Below the pieces are notes generated by a model. The model was given only the letters and a program-made list of their open reading frames with translations. It searched no databases and was not told the origin of the DNA. A stretch of DNA of 64,000 nt from Tribonema minus. Its lineage: Eukaryota; Sar; Xanthophyceae; Tribonematales; Tribonemataceae. Positions 57,742 to 64,000 of the stretch are shown one piece after another (position 1 is the first letter of the stretch; every line of letters begins with the position of its first letter). The DNA lies in assembly GCA_017506865.1 (NCBI GenBank), contig JAFCMP010000527.1:310001-374000 (forward strand), in the 5' to 3' direction. The position numbers and the translations under genes are program-made.

Positions 57742-57814
57742 GAAGGCCAGATTCTGAAAAAATACTTTTTACATCCGCCGCACACAAACGGCGCTTGACG
57801 ACGATACTGACACT

Positions 57815-57870
57815 ATTTAAATTAGGCTAATTAATTAAATTTAATTGATTAATTTGAAATTTATTCTGGA
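57815..57870. other. AT-rich patch
   Basis: ATTAATTAAATTTAATTGAT and neighbouring bases stand out from the surrounding sequence. It could be a promoter or replication-start region of the element; no motif proves this. Confidence 0.35.
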
Positions 57871-58346
57871 GCCAAACCCGTTCAGCTAACAAGGTGTCCT
57901 ACTTCCCTCTCTATATGCCAAAACTTTGTGGGAGGAAACAAATCTGAATGCTTACATTCTAGGTTGTAACATTGAATTGTGTGTAGGTGCCACTTTGACA
58001 CAGTGACCACATCTCATGGTTCTCTGAGCGAATCGTGTGTGTCGGCGGTTAGAGGGCCGATGGCTGTCGGCGGTTACAGGGCAGCATAGTGGAAGAGGTC
58101 ACTTCCTGTTCCATGCTTATAAGGGATGAATCCCCTTTCCCAAACAGGAATCCCCTAGAGAGAACTCCCAGGGGGGGCCCTGTGCCTGTGTTTTCGAGAT
58201 GGATTGTCACCCTTCGCGGACCCCATCTCATCACTTGCGTCTGTGAAACTCTTGATTCCAGAATATGCATGTTAGCACGACGCGCTTGCATCACATCAGC
58301 CACGCCAAAAAAATAATCTTGGTACGGAATTAAAATAACACACACC

Positions 58347-58529
58347 ATGGACCGGAATGCAACATGCACACGTGACTGGCGCAACTATGCGTATGCAGAT
58401 CGCCACAAGGCGAGGAGGGACGGCTGTGAGTTCGATCGAGACGCAAAGCGCTGGTACAAACCCAGCGTTGATTGCGAGATCGACATGACCGAGATCCTGA
58501 AACGTGCAAACGAACGCAGTCTTAAATGA
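58347..58529 (+). CDS. DUF5710-like mini-protein (60 aa)
   Basis: ATG in a strong context (CACACCATGG). The core AYADRHKARRDGCEFDRDAK then RWYKPS matches the pattern of the short DUF5710 module (Lys/Gly-Ala-x-Trp-Asp ... Lys-x-Trp-Tyr-x-Pro), a small fold often found beside or fused to DNA-handling enzymes in bacteria, phages and large viruses. The first Trp of that pattern is replaced. It lies just upstream of the recombinase on the same strand. The match is by eye. Confidence 0.5.
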   Translation: MDRNATCTRDWRNYAYADRHKARRDGCEFDRDAKRWYKPSVDCEIDMTEILKRANERSLK

Positions 58530-58600
58530 TACATACCCTATACCCGCCAAATGATACATACCCTATACCCGCCAAATGATGCATACCCTATACCCAAATT
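58527..58600 (+). repeat. Three-copy 25-bp direct repeat before the recombinase gene
   Basis: ATGATACATACCCTATACCC followed by GCCAA occurs twice fully and a third time with one change and a divergent end. It lies 60 bp upstream of the recombinase ATG, where a regulatory or protein-binding role is possible. Confidence 0.85.
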
Positions 58601-58657
58601 TTGTTCGCGCTAGATTGTGCATGATTTTTTTGTTGGCTTGGTTTCAAAGAAGTGATC

Positions 58658-60097
58658 ATGGGACATACAAAGAAGCTGACGCAGGATGAGCTCGACACCA
58701 TTTCCCCAGCCGGCATCGGCGGCACTCTATTGAAGTTACAGACAACATGGGATGATATGAAGGAGTATATGGAGCTAGACGACGAGGGCAGAGTGCCACG
58801 TGAGATCTTGTGTGTAGATGACGATGCCAGTGAAGACGACGTCAAGAATGCGACCACATCACACATTCGGTGTGCGCTCGATGCGTGGGCCGCAGCAGAG
58901 GCGGAGCTGCACGCGCAGTACACGGCGCTCAATAACAAGCCTGACAAGACTAAAGATGAAAAGGTACTTCTCGCCAAGTACACTGTGAATGGCGTGTCAA
59001 AAACAACAAAGTTCAAAAGCTGCAGTCAGGCAGAAAGGCGTCGGCTGTACTTACCCGAGCCTACCAAGAAATCAGCTACTAACATGGCGTTCACTCGCAT
59101 AAAAAAGTACATTGATAGGATAACTGAGAAGGGCGACACTCGCTACAGTTGGCTACGGGACATCATAGATGCGCCTGTTACTCGTGCGTCAATCGAGAGG
59201 AAGCGCGACGCCGGCCTCCTCTACAAACTAGAAAAGGGACGCATGCCGTACGATCTGCGAGGCGTCATGGAAGAGATCATCGCGTCGTTCGACACGTACA
59301 AGAAGCATGTGTGCGAGGACGACTGGCACCTGCATCTCAACATGATACTGCAGCCGCCTGTCGGCGTCCGGCGCACAGAGGTGACGACCGCAAGGGTTGC
59401 AGACGGCGGCATCATATTTACGCTCAAGAAGGGCAACACTTGTACGGGCGCAGTGAAGTGCGCGATGGAATACGACAAGTGGATGAGTCATTTCGAGCAG
59501 CTGAATAGCATGAGCATCACCGGGCGTAAGGCCGTCACCGTGGAGAGCGTGACCGAGTACATGCGCAGCGACCGCAACCCTCTCAAGAAACTCCAAAAGT
59601 TCATACGATCGTATGAGTCGTTCTATCATGGGTATCAGGCACCCAGGTTCACGCTTCACGACTTTCGCAAATTGTACGTGGGCTACTTTCTTTCGTTCGA
59701 CGAAGGCGACTCTGACTTGACGGCGGCAATGCGCGCATCCGTCCTACTCAACCACAACCCAGGTTCACCTGCAGGAGCGAAATATGCCATACTCAAACAC
59801 AGCGACTCAAAGTCCGAGTCAGACTCGAGTGTATCGAGTATTATGAGTGACTCAGTTGATGACGGTACAGTGACCGATACGTATGACAGTGATGACGGCT
59901 CTGTGACCGAGACGTATGACAGCGATGACGATTGTCAATGTGAAGACACGAGGGGACTGGCTGACATGGTGCAGCAGCGCAAGCGCAAGATTGAGGAACT
60001 GGAGAGTAGTATTATTGTCCTGGAGGCGATGATGAGACTGCCCGCCGCGCAACGCGCCAAGGTGGAGGCTAACTTTGATTTTGCTCTCCTGCCTTGA
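58658..60097 (+). CDS. Tyrosine recombinase / possible telomere-resolvase-like enzyme (479 aa)
   Basis: Breaks and rejoins DNA through a 3'-phosphotyrosine. Visible catalytic set: Arg238 in PPVGVRRTEVTTAR, a Lys in the hairpin FTLKKGN (about 253-254), His334-x-x-Arg337 in LHDFRKLYVGYF, His366 in LLNHNPGSPAGAKYAIL and nucleophile Tyr376. The N-terminal 200 residues include a Lys/Arg-rich helical region as expected for core-binding. After Tyr376 comes an acidic Ser/Asp tail (YDSDDGSVTETYDSDDD) and a short coiled coil (KRKIEELESSIIVLEAMM) absent from simple integrases. The preferred start is ATG 58658, two codons inside a longer GTG frame. Its 3' end overlaps the convergent integrase gene by 29 bp. 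Integrative versus hairpin-forming activity cannot be told from sequence alone. Confidence 0.85.
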   Translation: MGHTKKLTQDELDTISPAGIGGTLLKLQTTWDDMKEYMELDDEGRVPREILCVDDDASEDDVKNATTSHIRCALDAWAAAEAELHAQYTALNNKPDKTKDEKVLLAKYTVNGVSKTTKFKSCSQAERRRLYLPEPTKKSATNMAFTRIKKYIDRITEKGDTRYSWLRDIIDAPVTRASIERKRDAGLLYKLEKGRMPYDLRGVMEEIIASFDTYKKHVCEDDWHLHLNMILQPPVGVRRTEVTTARVADGGIIFTLKKGNTCTGAVKCAMEYDKWMSHFEQLNSMSITGRKAVTVESVTEYMRSDRNPLKKLQKFIRSYESFYHGYQAPRFTLHDFRKLYVGYFLSFDEGDSDLTAAMRASVLLNHNPGSPAGAKYAILKHSDSKSESDSSVSSIMSDSVDDGTVTDTYDSDDGSVTETYDSDDDCQCEDTRGLADMVQQRKRKIEELESSIIVLEAMMRLPAAQRAKVEANFDFALLP

Positions 60098-61307
60098 GGA
60101 CCGCACCACGAGGGAACTGCCTACCATCGAACTCTTCGAGAACGACCATGTTGCTGTTCGTCTGGTACTTGACCGTGTAAAGATCTTCTGAATAAACGGC
60201 TTCGTGACTTGCCTTGAACTGACCCGCCTTTCTCTTTAGCATCTTGCGTCCGTCGAGATACAAGCGATCGAGCCGCACCTTGTCGCCTCGCTCAAGCCGT
60301 GGATGGTACCGCGCGTTCGTGTCACCGCCCGCTGCCTTTTCATCAAGTCGCTGCTTCACTATCTTGCGCACACTCTCCTCCAGATTCGGCACCTGCAAGT
60401 CCGCCGGTCTGTACTGGTGCACATTGCTGATAGTAGTGTTGAACAGCTTCACGATGCGCTTCAAAGCAGGTTTGAAACTGCCGAGTGACTCGCCTTTGAT
60501 TGCCGCGTAAAGCGATTTTTTGAAGTTACCCTGTTGGGTTTCGATACTGCCGTTTCCGAGCGGATTACCAGCAGTGCTAAAGCGCTGGCGAAAGCCGAAC
60601 TCTTCAACAAGGTCAGTCATGCTCGTGTTCTTAAATTCGCTGCCATTGTCCGACACAACGACCAATTTTCGCGGGTCAGCGCCCTCTGCAACCATGTTTT
60701 GTAAAATGACGCGAAACTCTCTAGCGATGGTGCTTGCTTGCTTGTTGGCGATGGCAAACACCCAAATGTACTTGGTGAACTTGTCGATCACACAGAACAG
60801 CGCTTTAAACACACCCACCTGGGGAACGAGATCGGTGCAATCGACACTGAACAATGTGTATGGCCTGCTTGCCACAGACACCTTCGTGACCTGGGACCTG
60901 CGACGGATGCCCCATTCCTGGTGCTTTGCGTCACTGGCCAAGAACGCTGTGATCTGTTTGTTGGAGATGCCCACGTACAAGTTCTTCAGATGAGACCAGA
61001 ATTTCTGTCTACCAGTGGAGGGAGCACCAAGGTCAGCCCACTCCTTTCCTAGTATAGCAGGGATCATGTCTTGACTCAACACAATACGATTGCCAAACAT
61101 GAGTATACCGCCCTCTTCACTCATCTCGTCGCGCAGGTCCTCTGGCCATCTGTCCAGTACATCTTGATAATTCTTGAACTTGTGAGACTCAATTCGAATC
61201 TGCTTCTTGTGATTTTCGTCCCCCACCACCATGAGTGGCGGTTTCTTGCGGTCTTCGAGTTCGGCTGCTTTGGATATGATGGACGATAAAGATGGACCAG
61301 ATGCCAT
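60069..61307 (-). CDS. Retroviral-type (rve, DD35E) integrase (412 aa)
   Basis: Catalyses strand transfer of linear element DNA into the host genome. The rve core carries Asp156 (LFSVDCTDL), Asp220 (VVVSDNGSEF) and Glu256 (GNPLGNGSIETQQGNF), with exactly 35 residues between the last two. The pre-core segment (FWSHLKNLYVGISNKQITAF) resembles the region before the core in Polinton and virophage integrases; a canonical HHCC zinc finger is not evident. The C-terminal part (LERGDKVRLDRLYLDG, EDLYTVKYQTNSNMVVLEE) looks like a small SH3-like DNA-binding barrel. ATG is at 61307. It lies 43 bp downstream of the small-protein gene on the same strand, after an AATAAA-containing spacer, and converges with the recombinase gene. 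Confidence 0.92.
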   Translation of the reverse strand: MASGPSLSSIISKAAELEDRKKPPLMVVGDENHKKQIRIESHKFKNYQDVLDRWPEDLRDEMSEEGGILMFGNRIVLSQDMIPAILGKEWADLGAPSTGRQKFWSHLKNLYVGISNKQITAFLASDAKHQEWGIRRRSQVTKVSVASRPYTLFSVDCTDLVPQVGVFKALFCVIDKFTKYIWVFAIANKQASTIAREFRVILQNMVAEGADPRKLVVVSDNGSEFKNTSMTDLVEEFGFRQRFSTAGNPLGNGSIETQQGNFKKSLYAAIKGESLGSFKPALKRIVKLFNTTISNVHQYRPADLQVPNLEESVRKIVKQRLDEKAAGGDTNARYHPRLERGDKVRLDRLYLDGRKMLKRKAGQFKASHEAVYSEDLYTVKYQTNSNMVVLEEFDGRQFPRGAVLKAGEQNQS

Positions 61308-61350
61308 TTTTAGAACTGATGTGGTGCTTTACAAACTGCATAGATTTTAT

Positions 61351-61695
61351 TTAGATAGTTGTGATGTTGTCACCGGCCTCAGCAGTGATGCTGTTGACGG
61401 GGAAGCTAAGCAAGTGATTCACTAGGTACTTTGATGTGAAGTTGTTAGTTGTTGTCTCCCACACTCCTGTGGTCACACTTTTATTTGCGACCTCAGCGGC
61501 CAGATTTGTCTGAAGCACGGTACCCGCAACTTGCCTCTCATACAGGCACTCGGCGAGCGCGTACAGCAGCTTGGCGGTGTCATCGGCGGCCGTGACATCT
61601 GTTGCTAGCACTGCGTTCAGCGCGGTCCACGGAATGGTGAAGGCGCCAGCAGAATACGTGGCGCCGGGCAAAAGTGTGGCAATGGACATGGGCAT
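61351..61695 (-). CDS. Small virus-element protein of unknown function (114 aa)
   Basis: MPMSIATLLPGATYSAGAFT opens a Thr/Ala-rich acidic protein with no Cys-rich or charged motifs and one central helix (AADDTAKLLYALAECLYERQ). No family is recognised. Its place between the fibre gene and the integrase gene, same strand, with 51 bp to the fibre stop, suggests a structural or fibre-accessory role, which is inference only. Confidence 0.65.
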   Translation of the reverse strand: MPMSIATLLPGATYSAGAFTIPWTALNAVLATDVTAADDTAKLLYALAECLYERQVAGTVLQTNLAAEVANKSVTTGVWETTTNNFTSKYLVNHLLSFPVNSITAEAGDNITTI

Positions 61696-61699
61696 GGTG

Positions 61700-61715
61700 A
61701 GTGATATATATACAT
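61700..61715 (-). promoter_or_regulatory. TATA-like element before the small-protein gene
   Basis: On the minus strand GTATATATATCAC lies about 10-20 bases before the ATG at 61695. This is the only TATA-type run in the intergenic spacers of the element and would give a very short leader. Confidence 0.35.
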
Positions 61716-61746
61716 TGTGTCAATATTAAAAAATCGCAAGAACTTG

Positions 61747-64000
61747 CTAAGAGTGGTGGTACGCCATCCCCCCGTTGCAAACCACCTGGAAGTTATCGTC
61801 TGATGCCCCGGCATATACCTGCAACCCAATTGTGTATGTTGCACCTGCCGACACTGCAAATGTTGCCTGCGTCGTGTAATTGGCACTGTAGCCCACGTCG
61901 TCACCGCTCGCTCTTGGTAGCTTGCAATACGACACGCTGGTTCCAATGTTTACCCCGCCACTTCGAATATAAGGACGCACCCCCGTGCTGTCCGCCCCAC
62001 TGCCTGTTGAAATCCTGCCGTAGCCTCGTAAAATGATGGTCAACTTTGCGTTGCACGCGTACACTGACACGCCGAGCGGGCACAGCACGTCAGCGCCCGA
62101 TGTTGACCCGGTGACTGTCGTGTCCACCTCGATCGGATACGACTCGCTGCCTCGCGCGTTGACGACGGCACTCGCAAACACATATCTACACGCTACGTCA
62201 CCGGTCGCGTTGAGTGATCCAGACGTGACGAGGTTGGCGGCAGTGACGGTGCCCGACGCTGTCAGCGAGCCAGAGGGACTGATGGTAGTGTGTGTCACAT
62301 TGTTCGCTCTGAAGTGATAGGCTGCCGCGCTGTACGTGTTGAACCAAAGCGTATTCCCATCGATGCCGATAGCATAGTCTGAGACCCCGGGCGTTCCAGC
62401 GCCTGCAGTGGGGTAGAGACGGATTCTAGTGCCCGCTGCTGTCCCAGGCGCGCCTGCACCTAGGCCAAATTCAAGCCACTGGAAGTTCCCGAGCGTCATC
62501 GTGTTGCTAATCGCCGACACGATGCGTGTGCTGAGCGCCTGTATCTGACGTCCGTAGTCCTTCTGCAGCACAGGTCTCTGCGGCCTCACTGCGACGATGT
62601 TATTGATTCTGTCGCTGAGAGCCTTGATCACTCGTGCAAAGTTCTGGGAGAGAGACGGCCTGGCTCTGGCTGAGCCCGACGAGCTGACGCGCGCGCTGAG
62701 CGCTGCAATCTGCCTGCCGTAATCCTTGCTCAGTTGAGGCTTGGCCAGACGTGTGACAGCGCTCACCCTGGTGGACAGCGCTTGCACAATGTATGCAAAC
62801 GATTTGCTGATTGTAGGCTTGACGCCGCGCCTGACGCTTGACACCAGCGCCTGCACCTTGTTCATTTTCGTCGACACGATCACAGGTGCCACGGGTCTGA
62901 ACTTGCGCACAGGTGCCCCGTTCAGCGACACTACACTCAGTGAGTTGGCCTGCACCGAGTTCGTCACCAGTCCTCCGCCCACCGTCATCGTCGCGTGGGG
63001 CCCTAGGTAAATTGCTATTTCTGCTGCGTTATTGGACAAGCCGGTCGACGGGTTTACATCTTCAAGTTGAAGTGCTAACCCCGCGGCGCCCCTCACATTC
63101 AGAGCACCGCCGCCAATGACATCAGTGTTGGACTCAGTACAAGTCAGCTTGCCGTCGACCGTGATTGAGCCGTGTTGACCTAGGTACACTGCAATGTCAT
63201 CCGGGTTCGTCAGCGCGAACGTGTCGGGGTCGAGCACTGCTGTTTCGAGCGCGAGCCCGCACGCGCCGCTCGCGTTGATGGTCTTACACGTCAGCCCGCC
63301 GTCCGTGTTGAATGCGGCGGCATCAATAGTGCCGTCATTCTGCACCAGTGCGTTCGTGCCCATGTACACGCAAGGATTGCTAGGGTTCTCGAGAACAAGA
63401 TTGGAGTACGTAGCAGTTGACTTGGCCAAGTGAACCACGCCATCAATGTCCATCGTCTCGGTGAAATGAGCGTTGCCGTCGCAGTCAAAACAGTAAAAGG
63501 GCATGGCATTGTTGACCCCCACTTTGCCCTTGGCGCGCACGAGTTCATCGGGTAGGCCGGCCTTGAATATGCCGGCTGGTGCGAGTGTTATAGGCGCCAT
63601 CGTATTTGTCTCGTTTTCGGGGTCATAGTCCGGCGTGAAGTCATCAGGAATGTCCCCGTCATACCCGGGCGGTTTCGGCGGCCAAATCTTCGATATCATG
63701 CCGCTCGCGACCAAGGCATCGAATGCGGCTTGGCCTGCATCTACGGCCATATTAGCGGCACTCTCAATTTCCAAAACCAGCACCTTTTCCTCTAGCGTCT
63801 TGATCGAGCCCTCTACGTCTTCAACTGTGCCCGCTTGAACTATGCCTGGGCACATGAGATGTGGCGATACTGTCACTGCTACGCCGTCCAACGTGACGCT
63901 CGAACTCATACTTACATTCGCGTCTATGGTCGCCAACTGCGCCACCGCTGACGTAGTTGAAGTCGCCGGCGTGACTTGCAATATGCCGCCACCGTACTCA
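61747..64000 (-). CDS. Fibre-like receptor-binding protein, open at the window edge (5' partial)
   Basis: At least 750 residues; the frame is still open at base 64,000, so the N-terminus is missing. The shaft has repeated beta-type segments (AVYLGQHGSITVDGKLTC, IAIYLGPHATMTVGGGLV, PCVYMGTNALVQNDGTIDA). Next come five helical units of about 26-28 residues with the theme KPxLSKDYGRQIxALSTRV (about 62,500-62,890). A fibre-tip region (AYHFRANNVTHTTISPSGSL, VTAANLVTSGSLNATGDVAC) follows. The C-terminal globular beta domain (TIGLQVYAGASDDNFQVVCN, GGMAYHHS) is of the C1q/TNF-like jelly-roll type common at fibre ends. Such proteins form trimers and contact the host surface. A phage- or adenovirus-style fibre fits a virion-forming element rather than a simple transposon. 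Confidence 0.75.
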   Translation of the reverse strand, partial: EYGGGILQVTPATSTTSAVAQLATIDANVSMSSSVTLDGVAVTVSPHLMCPGIVQAGTVEDVEGSIKTLEEKVLVLEIESAANMAVDAGQAAFDALVASGMISKIWPPKPPGYDGDIPDDFTPDYDPENETNTMAPITLAPAGIFKAGLPDELVRAKGKVGVNNAMPFYCFDCDGNAHFTETMDIDGVVHLAKSTATYSNLVLENPSNPCVYMGTNALVQNDGTIDAAAFNTDGGLTCKTINASGACGLALETAVLDPDTFALTNPDDIAVYLGQHGSITVDGKLTCTESNTDVIGGGALNVRGAAGLALQLEDVNPSTGLSNNAAEIAIYLGPHATMTVGGGLVTNSVQANSLSVVSLNGAPVRKFRPVAPVIVSTKMNKVQALVSSVRRGVKPTISKSFAYIVQALSTRVSAVTRLAKPQLSKDYGRQIAALSARVSSSGSARARPSLSQNFARVIKALSDRINNIVAVRPQRPVLQKDYGRQIQALSTRIVSAISNTMTLGNFQWLEFGLGAGAPGTAAGTRIRLYPTAGAGTPGVSDYAIGIDGNTLWFNTYSAAAYHFRANNVTHTTISPSGSLTASGTVTAANLVTSGSLNATGDVACRYVFASAVVNARGSESYPIEVDTTVTGSTSGADVLCPLGVSVYACNAKLTIILRGYGRISTGSGADSTGVRPYIRSGGVNIGTSVSYCKLPRASGDDVGYSANYTTQATFAVSAGATYTIGLQVYAGASDDNFQVVCNGGMAYHHS

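Larger units (their letters stand above)
57301..64000. mobile_element. Integrated virus-like element (Polinton-like/virophage-like), left part
   Basis: Intronless, tightly packed genes replace the intron-rich host pattern. Contents: a palindromic left end, a DUF5710-like mini-protein, a tyrosine recombinase, a DD35E integrase, a small unknown protein and a fibre-like protein. The left arm is transcribed rightward, and the three following genes run leftward and converge on the recombinase. No major capsid protein, packaging ATPase, protease or polymerase is in the window; they would lie to the right. The left boundary is inferred from the palindrome and the change in gene style. The right end and target duplication are not visible. 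Confidence 0.7.

Noticed and set aside
58049..58384. Overlapping open frames on both strands left of the DUF5710-like gene
   Set aside because: Neither frame has a family match or clear start, and they contradict each other. A small viral gene is possible but unsupported.
59228..59659. 143-codon minus frame over the recombinase gene
   Set aside because: Shadow of a well-supported plus-strand gene with complete catalytic motifs.
1..64000. CRISPR array, bacterial operons, ribosome binding sites
   Set aside because: Gene structure, splice sites and presequences are eukaryotic. The tandem repeats seen are exon-junction copies or microsatellites, not spaced direct repeats.

Overview
This window is nuclear DNA of a eukaryotic alga with an integrated virus-like element at its right end. 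The host part (about 1-57,300) has few, widely spaced genes cut by many spliceosomal GT-AG introns. Exons are GC-rich, and introns very often begin GTATGTATG. One gene encodes a protein with a signal peptide followed by an AEAFV-type junction, the bipartite presequence used to reach plastids of secondary red origin. A haptophyte, ochrophyte or cryptophyte-like alga is therefore likely; the sequence does not let me choose between them. Short TTAGGG/CCCTAA runs fit the telomere type of such algae.

Host layout, left to right: UTP25 (+; ribosome biogenesis; seven exons assembled, N-terminus unresolved); an alanine-rich coiled-coil protein (+); a repeat-rich gap with GT, CTG and poly-C tracts and a degenerate repeat; a PPR protein (-; one frame break); a truncated retroelement C-terminal domain (-); a coiled-coil gene of unknown function with frame breaks (+); the mitochondrial ATP synthase d subunit (-; complete, four exons, 170 aa); a small plastid-targeted single-helix membrane protein (+; complete, three exons, 152 aa); a MAP2K-like protein kinase (+; eleven exons, 407 aa visible); and a Golgi-type PAP phosphatase of the BPNT2/IMPAD1 family (-; complete, eight exons, 338 aa). 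A poorly resolved stretch follows, with part of an unknown gene that has a degenerate PD-(D/E)XK-like region. Exon joins were checked by reading-frame phase in every assembled gene.

From about 57,301 the character changes to densely packed, intronless genes. A perfect 38-bp palindrome marks the apparent left boundary. After it come small ORFs, an AT-rich patch, a DUF5710-like mini-protein, a three-copy 25-bp repeat and a tyrosine recombinase (+). Three minus-strand genes converge on that recombinase: a DD35E retroviral-type integrase, a small unknown protein, and a long fibre-like protein with five helical repeats that runs off the window. Carrying both a tyrosine recombinase and an rve integrase, together with a fibre gene and a palindromic end, suggests a Polinton-like virus, virophage or related integrated element. 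No capsid, ATPase or polymerase gene is inside the window.

The most unusual host signal is recurrent: the last 10-80 bases of an exon, together with its 5' splice site, have been duplicated one to four times into the start of the downstream intron. This occurs in UTP25 (two exons), ATP synthase d, the kinase (two exons) and BPNT2. Two further cases duplicate a 3' splice site instead. A dispersed repeat of about 200 bp also sits in introns, in two of its four copies directly at a GTATGTATG donor.
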